Shown piece after piece: positions 50,830 to 60,161 of a stretch of DNA of 64,000 nucleotides. The stretch is from Pseudomonas uvaldensis (GTDB lineage: Bacteria > Pseudomonadota > Gammaproteobacteria > Pseudomonadales > Pseudomonadaceae). The stretch is taken from positions 124,001 to 188,000 of the forward strand of contig NZ_JAIWKS010000001.1 in assembly GCF_021271205.1 (NCBI RefSeq), read 5' to 3'. The translations under genes and the position numbers were made by a program. Within the stretch, counting starts at the first letter, position 1. Each line of letters starts with the position of its first letter. The notes beneath the pieces are model-generated. The model was not told where the DNA came from and did no database searches. It saw only the letters and a program-made list of their open reading frames with translations.

Positions 50830-51933
50830 TCAGGTGGCTATTGCGACATTTATCTTGGGTAGCCATTTCCACTCAACGTACGCATCACCTCTACCCCTCA
50901 AGTGCGTGTACCGCCTTAAGGAGTTCCAATCCCTATGCCCCGACACGCTCGCCACCCTTGGGATATCCCAATCCATTTCAAATAACCGACTGACACCTTC
51001 ATGCCTCAAGTCGTGAAAATGCAAATCATCAATACCCAATAACGGGCAAGCTCGCGTAAAGGATGCTGACACGGATTTGCCATTATAGGGGAAGATTTCT
51101 CTCTCAACCTTGGGCATGGTGTGCAGGATCGCCCACGCCTCATCTGGTAGATGACACCACACATCGTTACCAATTTTCTGCCCAGGATTTTTCATGTCTC
51201 GTACAAGGACAGCTCGCCTGGATTCGTCGAGGTCCTCCCAGCGAATACGTGTTATCTCATCCTGGCGACGTGTGGAAAAGAGCGCAAAGGCGATTATTTC
51301 CGGCATGGGAATCGAGCTATTTCCCCGAGTCCGCATCTCAAAGAAGTGCTTCATCAGTTTATCCAACTCATCAAGGGTAGGCCGACGATTGCGCTCCCTG
51401 CTTTTGGTAACCATCCCAAGTTTGCGTAGCACCTTCCGGGCGTCCACCATTGCGAGGGGATCAATTTCATACCCCCAGGCTGGCCGAGCTACCGAAAGTA
51501 CCGCCCCTAGGTGCGATAGATCATTCCCTACTGTCTGCGCCTGGACACGTCCTCCCTCCTTGCTCATCCGCCATTGAGCAAACTCAACCAGCTTCTGACT
51601 GTTTAGCGCAGAATCATCGACCTCACCCAGCCACGTCTCTTTGATCGCCGTCAAAGTTGCTCTCTTGGTCTTCCCCAGTGGCCGGATCTTCTCGTACTCG
51701 TCCAGGTACTGGTCGATCATTTTCTTGATCGTCACCCCCTTCCGATTCGCACGTTCGATAGCACCAGGCGCGGCCAGCTCCGTCTCCCGCCGCTTGATCC
51801 ATGCCTGAGCCATCTGCTTGCGGTCGAAGGTTTGGCTTTCCTGATAAACTGTCTTCCCGTCCCGATTGATCCGTATTTGCGCCGTGTAGGCCGTCGAATT
51901 GTCCTTGCGCTTGCGTGATGTGATCGTGCCCAT
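50830..51933 (-). CDS. tyrosine integrase specific for dusA
   Basis: The 367-residue protein has an arm-binding/SAM-like N-terminal half and a tyrosine recombinase catalytic domain. The latter shows Arg in ALFSTRRQDEITRIRWEDLD (around residue 220), His-x-x-Arg in HFHDLRHEG (around 307), His in VSGHRDWNS and Tyr in LRRYTHL (around 341). It starts 103 bases before dusA and points away from it, the layout of dusA-associated integrases. The C-terminal KWLPKINVAIAT is normal length. Confidence 0.95.
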   Translation of the reverse strand: MGTITSRKRKDNSTAYTAQIRINRDGKTVYQESQTFDRKQMAQAWIKRRETELAAPGAIERANRKGVTIKKMIDQYLDEYEKIRPLGKTKRATLTAIKETWLGEVDDSALNSQKLVEFAQWRMSKEGGRVQAQTVGNDLSHLGAVLSVARPAWGYEIDPLAMVDARKVLRKLGMVTKSRERNRRPTLDELDKLMKHFFEMRTRGNSSIPMPEIIAFALFSTRRQDEITRIRWEDLDESRRAVLVRDMKNPGQKIGNDVWCHLPDEAWAILHTMPKVEREIFPYNGKSVSASFTRACPLLGIDDLHFHDLRHEGVSRLFEMDWDIPRVASVSGHRDWNSLRRYTHLRGRGDAYVEWKWLPKINVAIAT

Positions 51934-51939
51934 ATCCAG

Positions 51940-51977
51940 TTGCTACATTGCCGAAACCGATTGCTACAATGTAGCAA
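51940..51977. other. inverted TTGCTACA / TGTAGCAA repeats at the integrase start
   Basis: TTGCTACA at 51940 and 51961 and its complement TGTAGCAA at 51970 surround the integrase promoter. The same TGTAGCAA is at the other prophage end (9708). They may be arm-type integrase sites or an integrase autoregulatory operator. Confidence 0.4.
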
Positions 51978-52035
51978 CCGCTTTCCAAAAACAAGGAAAA
52001 ATGGGTAAAAACCGCTGTATAAAAGATCAGTATCA

Positions 52036-53055
52036 ATGAATTTAGAAAAACGTGAAGCCCCCGTAAACATTGGATCAACTCGCAAAGGGCCGTCTCGTCG
52101 CTTCAGCGTGGCCCCGATGATGGATTGGACCGACGCCCACTGTCGCTTCTTCCTACGCATCCTGTCCAAAAACGCCCTGCTCTACACCGAAATGGTCACC
52201 ACCGGTGCGCTGCTCAACGGCGACCACGAGCGTTTTTTGCGTCACCATGAATCCGAGCACCCGTTAGCGCTTCAGTTGGGTGGCAGCGTTCCCGCCGATC
52301 TGGCGGCCTGCGCACGCATGGCCCAGGACCATGGCTATGACGAAGTGAACCTCAACGTCGGCTGTCCCAGCGACCGGGTGCAGAACAACATGATCGGCGC
52401 GTGCCTGATGGGGCATCCGGGGTTGGTGGCCGATTGCGTGAAGGCGATGCGCGATGCGGTGTCGATTCCGGTGACGGTCAAGCATCGGATCGGGATCAAT
52501 GGGCGTGACAGCTATGAGCAGTTGTGCGAGTTCGTGGCAACGGTGCGCGACGCCGGCTGCAAGAGCTTCACCGTGCATGCCCGGATTGCAATTCTGGAGG
52601 GGCTTTCACCGAAGGAGAACCGCGACATCCCGCCTTTGCGATACGACGTGGTGGCGCGACTGAAGGCGGACTTTCCAGAGTTGGAGATTGTGCTCAATGG
52701 CGGCATCAAGACGCTGGAGGCGTGTCATGAGCATTTGCAGACCTTCGACGGTGTGATGCTCGGGCGCGAGGCGTATCACAACCCTTATCTGTTGGCCGAG
52801 GTGGACAGCCAGCTGTTCGGCAGCACCGCGCCGATCATCAGCCGCGCCGAGGCATTGGCGCAGTTGCGACCCTACATCGCCAATCACTTATCCCGCGGGG
52901 GGGCGATGCATCACGTCACCCGCCATGTACTGGGTCTGGGCACCGGTTTTCCGGGCGCACGGCGCTTCCGGCAGCTATTGTCGGTGGATATTCATAAGAC
53001 CAAGGATCCGCTGGCGTTGCTGGATCAGGCGGGGCAGTTACTGGAAGGCCGTTAA
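52036..53055 (+). CDS. dusA: tRNA-dihydrouridine synthase A
   Basis: The 339-residue flavoenzyme reduces uridines 20/20a of tRNA. It has the Dus hallmarks FSVAPMMDWTDAHCR, NLNVGCPSDRVQNN with the active Cys, and VKHRIGINGRD. The sequence up to about residue 24 differs from the displaced copy at 9584. It was brought in by the prophage together with a new promoter region, so dusA stays functional after integration. The next genes are host genes. Confidence 0.95.
   Translation: MNLEKREAPVNIGSTRKGPSRRFSVAPMMDWTDAHCRFFLRILSKNALLYTEMVTTGALLNGDHERFLRHHESEHPLALQLGGSVPADLAACARMAQDHGYDEVNLNVGCPSDRVQNNMIGACLMGHPGLVADCVKAMRDAVSIPVTVKHRIGINGRDSYEQLCEFVATVRDAGCKSFTVHARIAILEGLSPKENRDIPPLRYDVVARLKADFPELEIVLNGGIKTLEACHEHLQTFDGVMLGREAYHNPYLLAEVDSQLFGSTAPIISRAEALAQLRPYIANHLSRGGAMHHVTRHVLGLGTGFPGARRFRQLLSVDIHKTKDPLALLDQAGQLLEGR
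52108..52133 (+). other. attR core inside dusA
   Basis: These 26 bases are identical to attL at 9629-9654. The core encodes the VAPMMDWTD motif, a stretch that the phage can replace without changing the protein. Confidence 0.88.
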
Positions 53056-53217
53056 TACGCGCATCTGAGGCGAATCGTTCCGAAAATCCCCTGAACTGCA
53101 GTTGCATTAATCGCCCGGCTCATCGCCTGCCGCAAGATATTGGATCCATTTGCTCGCGCCTGGCTTCGACAGTATGTAAAACTATTGTGCCATCACCGTT
53201 CAAGGACGAATATCACC

Positions 53218-54954
53218 ATGCAAGGGCAGCATCCGCTTATTGAAAAGCTTTTTGAATTTGTCCATGCCGAGCGCGATGCGAACCTTCAGCAACTCTTGCA
53301 AACCTGGCAGCGCCCATTACATGAGAAGCTTGAAAAGGGTTTGACCCAAGGTTTCATATGCCTTGAAAAAGCCGACAAATCCACCTGTCTCTGGGCTTAC
53401 TTGGATGAGAGCGAATCGCGCTTTCGTGAAGGGGATATGCTGCGCTTGCACCTGGGTGATCCGTCTACCGGATTGTTATGCGCCCGGATGACCTTTGAAC
53501 GCGAAGAAGAAGGTCGATGGTTACTGAGCGAGAAACTGGCTAATACGGTATGGGATAACTATCAGGGCGGACCTTGCTATGCAGATATGGACGCACTGGA
53601 CCTGACGCCTCGCTATGAAAAAGCCCTGGAAGACATCGCCGATTCAATCGATACCGACAATCTGATTATCCCGCTGCTCAGCGATACGCCAGTCATCACC
53701 TTCAACGACTCGGATCTGGATTACGCCGAAGATTTCGCCATCAAAAACAAGTGTAACGAGCTTCAAGTCCGGGCGGTTGCCATGGCGTTTGCCACCGAGC
53801 AAATTGCTTGCATTCAAGGCCCGCCGGGCACCGGCAAGACTCGGGCGCTGGCTCTGATTGCCCAACTACTGGTCGAGCGTCAGGAGCGGGTATTCGTCAC
53901 CTCTCACACGCACATGGCCATTAACAATGCCCTGGCAAAAATTGCCGAGCGCAAGATACCGACAGTGAAGATTGGTGGCCGTCCCGAGGATGTAAGCAAA
54001 AACGTTGATTGGGCAAGAACACCCGCCGACTGGGAAAAGCTGCCTGTGGACGGAAGCGGCTATGTGATCGGCGCAACGCCGTTCGCCACTTACAGTCAGC
54101 TCGAACATTTCAAGTTCGATACAGTGATCTTCGACGAAGCCAGTCAAATCACCCTTCCCCTCGCGCTGATGGCCATGCGCAAAGGCAGACGGTTTATCTT
54201 CATTGGAGACCAGAAACAACTGCCACCGGTGCTGTTGTCCCAGTCGATTCTCTCTGGCGAATCGATGTCGATCTTCGGCCGCCTCACTTCGCAGACAGCC
54301 GACCATACGATCATGCTGGAAGAGACCTATCGAATGAACCAGTGGCTGACCGAATGGCCGAGCCACAGCTACTACAAAGGCAAGTTACGCGCAGCGGGCC
54401 CCAATAAAGAGCGACGCTTCAACTGTGTCGATATCGCGCCCCCGATGGATCGCGTATTTGATCCAGACGCAAGTGCCGTATTTATTCCCACCACTGACAG
54501 AACGGCAAAAACCCGCAATTATCGGGACGCCCAGCAGGTACTTGAACTCTGCAAAACCGCCCATGCCATGGGCGTCGAGCTATCGGATATTGGTATTGTC
54601 ACACCTTACCGGGCTCAGGGCCGAGCGATTCGAACGTTGTTGACGCGTCATTTCGGACGCGAACTCGCCCGTACCATTGTCGCCGATACCGTTGAACGCA
54701 TGCAGGGACAGGAACGCGAACTGATCATCGTATCATTGGCCACCGGCGACGAGGCGTTCCTGGGTGCTGTCGCAGAGTTTTTTTTCCAGCCTGAGCGCCT
54801 GAACGTGTCCATCACCCGGGCCATGACCAAACTGATCATTATCGGGCCCGAGCTGGCTCAGGGAATTGAATGCAGTAACAGCATCACGCAGCGGTGGGCC
54901 GATGAGTATTTGGATCTGATTGGTCGATGCCGCAAGGTGGCGCTGCCTCTATGA
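53218..54954 (+). CDS. SF1B (UPF1/Dna2-like) helicase
   Basis: The 578-residue protein has all SF1 motifs: Walker A GPPGTGKT at about residue 201, DEAS at about 306, GDQKQLPPV, LEETYRMN, RMQGQERELIIVSLA, and LNVSITRA. The first 190 residues are unlike known helicases and rich in acidic and aromatic residues. ATG 53218 with AAGGAC in front was chosen over a TTG further up. It is coupled to the next helicase by ATGA, between dusA and tal. Function unknown: repair or phage defence are possible. Confidence 0.88.
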   Translation: MQGQHPLIEKLFEFVHAERDANLQQLLQTWQRPLHEKLEKGLTQGFICLEKADKSTCLWAYLDESESRFREGDMLRLHLGDPSTGLLCARMTFEREEEGRWLLSEKLANTVWDNYQGGPCYADMDALDLTPRYEKALEDIADSIDTDNLIIPLLSDTPVITFNDSDLDYAEDFAIKNKCNELQVRAVAMAFATEQIACIQGPPGTGKTRALALIAQLLVERQERVFVTSHTHMAINNALAKIAERKIPTVKIGGRPEDVSKNVDWARTPADWEKLPVDGSGYVIGATPFATYSQLEHFKFDTVIFDEASQITLPLALMAMRKGRRFIFIGDQKQLPPVLLSQSILSGESMSIFGRLTSQTADHTIMLEETYRMNQWLTEWPSHSYYKGKLRAAGPNKERRFNCVDIAPPMDRVFDPDASAVFIPTTDRTAKTRNYRDAQQVLELCKTAHAMGVELSDIGIVTPYRAQGRAIRTLLTRHFGRELARTIVADTVERMQGQERELIIVSLATGDEAFLGAVAEFFFQPERLNVSITRAMTKLIIIGPELAQGIECSNSITQRWADEYLDLIGRCRKVALPL

Positions 54955-56939
54955 CTCTTTTTATCCCTGAATGGCAGCGCAGCACTGGCGCATATGTTCA
55001 CGTAAAACGTACGTTGCGCAAACTGGACGATAGCCACGTGGTACGCCAATGCCTCGCTCGCGAAGCCTGGGCACCCGACCTCTTCCTCCAGCATGCGCAA
55101 CATCAATGGCTGGCCATTGTGTTGTGTGAAATCTCTTTTGAAGCACTGGACCCCGATCAACTGTTCGCTACTACCGAACAGCAGTCTTTTGCAGAGCTGG
55201 TTTCACGCCTCGAAGCGACCGAGCCCAACGAGATGCCGACCGGGCAACGAATCGGCAAACTGATCATCATGTGGAACTGCACGCCCGAACAGACCAAACG
55301 CCTGTGGGAGCACTACTCAAGGTCAGGCGGCCCGCGGCTCATGTCCAAAAGCACTTTTCTGGAGTGCGGCCATGAACAACTGGCCAAGTTATTCGGCTCG
55401 CTGAGCCACGATGCCAGCGATACGCTCATGGGACATTACTTTCCAGAAGCCGAAATAGCCGGGATCTGCACAACTCGCCGGCATCGCTTGCGAGATAACT
55501 CAGCGAAGACCACACGTTATTTCCTGGACACTCAACAAGAATGGGCCAGTAAGTTGGATCTGGAACTGCCTGAGGAGCAAACGCAGACCTTGAATGACTT
55601 CTCGGTGCGGCTGGTCAACGGCGTTGCGGGAAGCGGCAAGACGCTGATTGCCGCTAACCGGGCGTTGATCCTGGCGAAGAAATTTCCAGATCAGAAGATA
55701 TTGATGCTGATCCACAATGTGCCAGTGGTCAAAGACCTCAAGCACCGCCTGAAAAAGGCGAGTCCGGAGGGTTTGCCACGCAACCTGACCATCATGACCG
55801 CGCTGGCCTGGATACGGCAGCAATGGGTGAACCATTTCGAACCGCAACCAGAGATGGCATTCCCCAAAACGGTAACCAGCCAAATTGCCCATTATCGAAC
55901 GTTTTTTCCGAACTTGAAGTCCGCAGATGAGCAACTGCTGGACGAGTTCGATTTCATCAATGAGTCGCTGATTTGCGACGAGCAAGGTTATCTGGATGCC
56001 GAACGCGCCGGTCAAGGGTTTGCCTTGCGCAAGGAAGAACGGGTACAAGTGTGGGCGCTCTACACGCAGGTCACTGATGCGCTGCGCAAGCAAGGCTCTC
56101 GCCTATGGAGCTCATTGTCCCGGGATTTGTGTCTGACGAAGCTCGACAAACTCGATAAATATCAGCACATCCTCATAGACGAAGCTCAGTTCTTCGCGCC
56201 GACCTGGTTCCAACTGGTCAAAAGCACCTTGCTCGACTCCGAGGGCAGCCTGTTTTTATGTGCCGACCCCAATCAGGGCTTTTTGAAAAGCCGACTCAGT
56301 TGGAAGCGTGTAGGCCTGGATGTGGCGGGTAAAACCAAGAAGCTTCATCATTCCTATCGAACTACCCAGGCGCTATTGCGGGCAGCAGGTCTTGTCCTGG
56401 CCGAATTTACTCAAACCGACCCGGACGATTATCTGCAGCCAGACTTTAATGGCATGGATGAAGGCATCGCCCCGCTATTGATCCAATCAGACACCCCCCA
56501 GGATGCGGTTATACAGGCCTGTAACGAAATAACGGAGTACTTGCAAACTGAGCAGATCAATCTTTCGAACATGCTTGTTCTATATGGCCGGGACACCAAT
56601 AAGAAGCTGCTGTTCAAAGCGCTGAGCGATCGATTCGGCCGGCGTAAAGTCTGGGATCTGAACAGCATGGAGGCTGTCCATGTGGACGCCGATAACCTGC
56701 GTGTTTCCACTCTGGACACCGCTACCGGGCTTGAAGCCAGCGTGGTGTTGCTGTTGGGCCTGGAGAAACTCATGAAAGAGACGGCCCAGGCGGGCTTGCT
56801 GTCTGCCCAGGAGCGCGAACAGAACTCACGCAAACTTTATATGGCAATGACAAGAGCGGGTCAGCGATTGATCCTGATCTCTACGACGCGGCTGCCAACA
56901 AGCATCGCCAGCCTGTTCCTGAACACACAACAAGCATGA
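54951..56939 (+). CDS. SF1A (UvrD/Rep-like) helicase partner
   Basis: The 662-residue protein has Walker A GVAGSGKT at about residue 224, DEAQ at about 410, HHSYRTTQALLRA, then ATGLEASVVLLLGLE and YMAMTRAGQRLIL. The first 220 residues are a separate unknown region (SGGPRLMSKSTFLECGHEQL). The start ATG 54951 overlaps the previous stop (ATGA), which fixes it. An upstream ATG in frame is less likely. The pair probably acts as one machine. Confidence 0.88.
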   Translation: MTLFIPEWQRSTGAYVHVKRTLRKLDDSHVVRQCLAREAWAPDLFLQHAQHQWLAIVLCEISFEALDPDQLFATTEQQSFAELVSRLEATEPNEMPTGQRIGKLIIMWNCTPEQTKRLWEHYSRSGGPRLMSKSTFLECGHEQLAKLFGSLSHDASDTLMGHYFPEAEIAGICTTRRHRLRDNSAKTTRYFLDTQQEWASKLDLELPEEQTQTLNDFSVRLVNGVAGSGKTLIAANRALILAKKFPDQKILMLIHNVPVVKDLKHRLKKASPEGLPRNLTIMTALAWIRQQWVNHFEPQPEMAFPKTVTSQIAHYRTFFPNLKSADEQLLDEFDFINESLICDEQGYLDAERAGQGFALRKEERVQVWALYTQVTDALRKQGSRLWSSLSRDLCLTKLDKLDKYQHILIDEAQFFAPTWFQLVKSTLLDSEGSLFLCADPNQGFLKSRLSWKRVGLDVAGKTKKLHHSYRTTQALLRAAGLVLAEFTQTDPDDYLQPDFNGMDEGIAPLLIQSDTPQDAVIQACNEITEYLQTEQINLSNMLVLYGRDTNKKLLFKALSDRFGRRKVWDLNSMEAVHVDADNLRVSTLDTATGLEASVVLLLGLEKLMKETAQAGLLSAQEREQNSRKLYMAMTRAGQRLILISTTRLPTSIASLFLNTQQA

Positions 56940-57122
56940 CCGTCAGGCAATCGTGTTGAACCTGAGGACGGTTTTGGCATCGTATCTACCGGTACTTGCC
57001 CCGCCCTTTCAAACAGCCGTTTTTCAGGTTGTTGCCATCGGGGCTTTCGATACTCCTTCATGCCCTTGAGTGGCTGCCGGCCCTCGGGTAATGTCAACAG
57101 ACCCATAGGACAGAGCACGCAC

Positions 57123-58049
57123 ATGACTTCCAAGCTGGAACAACTCAAGCAATTCACTACCGTCGTGGCCGATACCGGCGATTTCGAAGCTATTGCACGT
57201 ATCAAGCCGGTGGATGCCACTACTAACCCTTCCCTGCTGCTCAAGGCTTCGGCGATGCACGGTTATGCCGAGCTGTTGAACGCCTGTGTGGCGGACTGCA
57301 AGGGCGATGTCGGCCTTGCCAGCGACCGTTTTGGCGTGGCGGTTGGCAAAGAGATCCTGAAAGTGATTCCTGGACGTATTTCCACTGAGGTGGACGCACG
57401 CCTGTCGTTCGATACCGATGCCATGTTGAAACGCGCCCATCGATTGGTCGATCTCTATGAAAAAGCCGGCGTTGGCCGTGATCGCGTGCTGATCAAGATC
57501 GCCTCCACATGGGAAGGCATCCGCGCAGCCGAACAATTGGAGCGCGAAGGTATCCAGTGCAACCTGACCCTGCTGTTTTCCTTCGCTCAGGCCGCTGCCT
57601 GCGCCGATGCCGGGGTGTTCCTGATTTCACCGTTCGTGGGTCGCATCTACGACTGGTACAAGAGGGCCAATGGCAACGACTACACCGGCGCCGATGACCC
57701 TGGCGTGCAGTCGGTAACCCGCATCTACAACTACTACAAGGCCAATGACTACAAGACCGTGGTCATGGGCGCCAGCTTCCGCAACCTCAACCAGATCGAG
57801 CAGTTGGCCGGTTGCGATCGCTTGACCGTCAGCCCGGAGTTGCTGGAAAAGCTGGCCACCGACGAGGGCAAGCTGGAGCGCAAACTGGCACCAGGACAAA
57901 CCGGCGAAGCGCGCTTGAGCCTCAACGAAGCGCAGTTCCGTTGGCTGTCCAACGAAGACGCCATGGCGACCGAGAAACTGGCTGAAGGTATCCGCCAGTT
58001 TGCCCGGGACCAGGAAAAGCTGGAGGCGTTGTTGCAAGCCAAGCTTTGA
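57123..58049 (+). CDS. tal: transaldolase
   Basis: The 308-residue enzyme of the pentose phosphate pathway carries the Schiff-base lysine K125 in [11 protein letters not shown], with [13 protein letters not shown] at the N-terminus and [18 protein letters not shown]. Start [11 protein letters not shown] at 57123; the frame is open 21 codons further but this is not conserved. A strong terminator follows. In Pseudomonas it normally follows dusA directly. Confidence 0.97.
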   Translation: MTSKLEQLKQFTTVVADTGDFEAIARIKPVDATTNPSLLLKASAMHGYAELLNACVADCKGDVGLASDRFGVAVGKEILKVIPGRISTEVDARLSFDTDAMLKRAHRLVDLYEKAGVGRDRVLIKIASTWEGIRAAEQLEREGIQCNLTLLFSFAQAAACADAGVFLISPFVGRIYDWYKRANGNDYTGADDPGVQSVTRIYNYYKANDYKTVVMGASFRNLNQIEQLAGCDRLTVSPELLEKLATDEGKLERKLAPGQTGEARLSLNEAQFRWLSNEDAMATEKLAEGIRQFARDQEKLEALLQAKL

Positions 58050-58065
58050 GCTGATCCGGCGGCAT

Positions 58066-58108
58066 GCAAAAGGGGCGAATCCTGAGGGATTCGCCCCTTT
58101 TGCTTTTT
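58066..58108 (+). terminator. intrinsic terminator of tal
   Basis: A 16-bp perfect stem (GCAAAAGGGGCGAATC at 58066-58081 with 58088-58103), loop of 6, then five T. One of the strongest hairpins in the window. Confidence 0.92.
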
Positions 58109-58132
58109 GTGGGAGTGGGCTTGCCCGCGAAG
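58108..58132. repeat. REP-like element
   Basis: TGTGGGAGTGGGCTTGCCCG and following GCGAAG match the common intergenic REP core of fluorescent pseudomonads. It sits in the tal-rssC gap. Confidence 0.6.
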
Positions 58133-58164
58133 AGCCCATCACTCCAATGGATGATTGAGGATCG

Positions 58165-58653
58165 TCAGCCTCCAGGTCGCTCCAGCGCATTCACCAGATC
58201 ATGGAAAGCTTCACGATTGGACTCGTTCAGCCCCATCAGGATCTTGTGGGCTTCGAGCACCTTGATCCGCACATCTTCCTCGGATTGGTCCTGATCTGGC
58301 AGATCGTCCAGGCACTCGGGGCATGGTATTGGGTCGCCGACGATGTTGAACACCTGATCGAAACCCATCGACTGCAGCAGGCGGGTAATGTCGCTGTGGG
58401 TGGTGACGACGGTCGGCAGCAGGCCGACCTTTTGCCGCGACAGGATCGACAATTTGGCCAGCAGGCCGAGGGTGGTGCTGTCGATACTGCGGGTTTCAGT
58501 CAGGTCGATCACGATGGCATTGAAGTTCAATGCAGTGAAGATCCGCTCAATAGTCGCATCCAGCGCCGAACACAGGGTCAGACGCACTTCACCGACGAAC
58601 TTCAGGACAAATGTGCCGTCCTGCTCGGCGAACTGGATTCTACCGGTACTCAT
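58165..58653 (-). CDS. rssC: STAS-domain anti-sigma factor antagonist RssC
   Basis: The 162-residue protein is a STAS domain (residues about 1-105) with the regulatory Ser in the ETRSIDSTTLGLL segment, followed by an acidic C-terminal extension (CPECLDDLPDQDQSEED). It is paired with the RssB phosphatase and overlaps it by one base; the phosphatase presumably acts on this Ser. The pair regulates sigma factor availability (RpoS in Pseudomonas). Gene order with tal, rssB and mlaA matches P. aeruginosa as I recall it. Confidence 0.85.
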   Translation of the reverse strand: MSTGRIQFAEQDGTFVLKFVGEVRLTLCSALDATIERIFTALNFNAIVIDLTETRSIDSTTLGLLAKLSILSRQKVGLLPTVVTTHSDITRLLQSMGFDQVFNIVGDPIPCPECLDDLPDQDQSEEDVRIKVLEAHKILMGLNESNREAFHDLVNALERPGG

Positions 58654-59834
58654 CAAAGGTTCCTGCTCAACACTAACAGGGCGATATCATCCGGCATCTC
58701 CCCTAGCGTAGCTAATCCAAACACTTGCCGCAGACCTTCCAGGCTGCCGCCCGCAGCACTTACCCGCTCGGGCAAGGCTGCTTCTTTCTCTTTGAGTGTA
58801 GGCTCAGACAAAAGATCCAGAATGCCATCAGACATCAGCGTCAAACTGAACACAGGTGGCAACTCCAGTACGTGATCCTCGTAGGTCGCCTCGTTGAACA
58901 GGCCTACCGGCAAACCACGTCCTTCCAGATAACGAACACTGTCGGGGGTGTACAACACAGGCAACGGCAGATGGCCGCCGATGCTATAAGTCAACAAACC
59001 CGTTTCCTCGTCGATGACTCCACCGACCATGGTGACATGTTTACCCAGCTTACAGCTGATCAGGCCCCGGTTGATATGCCCCAGGACCTCTGACGGCTTG
59101 AACTCCGGCAGCGTGCCATTGCGCTTGGACTCGAACAGCAGGCGCGTGGTCATGAACTTCAACAGCACCGTCACGAACGCCGACGAGGCGCCATGGCCGG
59201 AGACATCCGCCAGGTAGAACGCCACTCGTCGCTCATCGACCCGGAAATAATCCACGAAATCGCCCGACAGGTATAACGACGGGATGATTTGATGGGCGAA
59301 ACGGAAGCCGTCCACGGCCCAGGGACTGACCGGCAACATGTTCATCTGCACCTGCCGCCCGGCGTTCTGGTCCTCCTGCAGCAGGTTCAAGCTGGCTTCC
59401 AACTCACGGTTGGCGGTTTCCAGTTTCTCGCGGTAGCGCTGGTTTTCCACCAACAGGCGCGAACGGTCCAGGGCCCGGCGCACGGAATGTTCGAGCACAG
59501 CCAGGTCTTCGAGGGGCTTGATCAGGTAATCCGCCGCGCCCAGGCGCAAGGCCTCGACCGCGTCGTTCATCACGCCCGCGCCCGAGACCACGATGACCGG
59601 TGTCTGTGCGGAAATCTCGGTAACCTGACGAATGAGTTCGAGTCCGCCCATCTGCGGCATGCGTAGATCGCAGATGACCAGGTCGGGCTTGTCTTGCTCG
59701 AACACCTGGAGACCCTGTTGGCCGTTACTGGCCTGCAGGACGCTGAAACCACTGTCTTCCAAGTAGGCAGCGAGGCTGGCTCGCACCACTTCGTCATCAT
59801 CGATTATCAGCAGCGTGGCACTGGTTTTTGGCAT
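58653..59834 (-). CDS. rssB: response regulator RssB with PP2C phosphatase domain
   Basis: The 393-residue protein has a receiver domain (LLIIDDDEVV, phospho-acceptor Asp in PDLVICDLRMPQMGG, Lys in DYLIKPLEDL), a coiled linker and a C-terminal PP2C/SpoIIE phosphatase (FRVDERRVAFYLADVSGHGA, VMVGGVID-like MVGGVIDEE, LMSDGILDLL). Start MPKTSATLL at 59834 by comparison with the family. It would dephosphorylate RssC depending on its own phosphorylation. Confidence 0.93.
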   Translation of the reverse strand: MPKTSATLLIIDDDEVVRASLAAYLEDSGFSVLQASNGQQGLQVFEQDKPDLVICDLRMPQMGGLELIRQVTEISAQTPVIVVSGAGVMNDAVEALRLGAADYLIKPLEDLAVLEHSVRRALDRSRLLVENQRYREKLETANRELEASLNLLQEDQNAGRQVQMNMLPVSPWAVDGFRFAHQIIPSLYLSGDFVDYFRVDERRVAFYLADVSGHGASSAFVTVLLKFMTTRLLFESKRNGTLPEFKPSEVLGHINRGLISCKLGKHVTMVGGVIDEETGLLTYSIGGHLPLPVLYTPDSVRYLEGRGLPVGLFNEATYEDHVLELPPVFSLTLMSDGILDLLSEPTLKEKEAALPERVSAAGGSLEGLRQVFGLATLGEMPDDIALLVLSRNL

Positions 59835-60112
59835 GTGGGCAAACGGCGCCAGAATTGGGTTGGCGTAGCAGGCTGGGCTGTCGGGCCGGGCACACACTAC
59901 TGGATTCGCTTTCTAGCCTCTCTGTCGTACAGGTTTCAGGCCTTTGGCCTACACACCATTACATCAGAGGTGCCCTTCTAAGGCGCAGACGGTACTCCCA
60001 TCCGCGGGGCGTTTCAAGCTCATGCAGATCGCCGCTCGCCCTCTTTATTTGTCAAAGTACAGAGAGTTATAAGAACCGAGCGAAGCGTAACTCAATGGAA
60101 GGACAAATCCCC
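59835..60112. other. rssB promoter region
   Basis: About 280 bases between rssB and the mlaA terminator. It holds the rssB upstream region and A/T-rich sequence around 60040-60110; no gene or clear motif was found. Confidence 0.3.
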
Positions 60113-60145
60113 AAAAACACGAAGGGCGGCCCGTCAAGCCGCCCT
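60113..60145 (-). terminator. terminator of mlaA
   Basis: AGGGCGGC (60123-60130) pairs with GCCGCCCT (60138-60145); on the minus strand a TTTTT run follows at 60113-60117. It lies 16 bases beyond the mlaA stop. Confidence 0.75.
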
Positions 60146-60161
60146 CCAACAGAGTCGAAGA

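Larger units (their letters stand above)
9629..52133. mobile_element. complete-looking tailed prophage in dusA (lambda-type head, P2-type tail)
   Basis: The element is bounded by the two att cores and has its tyrosine integrase at the right end next to dusA. It holds every module expected of an active phage: immunity, replication, packaging, head, contractile tail, lysis and integration. No structural gene is visibly broken. The head genes follow the lambda order (Nu1, A, W, B, protease, D, E) and the tail genes the P2 order (V, W, J, I, H, FI, FII, E, T, U, X, D). Presence of terminase and capsid argues against a tailocin. Confidence 0.93.

Noticed and set aside
9629..52133. Tailocin (phage-tail bacteriocin) instead of a phage, because of PrtN-like genes and contractile tail
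   Set aside because: Terminase, portal, capsid, integrase, primase and att sites are all present.
54927..54950. Earlier ATG for the UvrD-like helicase
   Set aside because: It lies 8 codons upstream inside the first helicase; the ATGA overlap at 54951 is the standard coupling arrangement.
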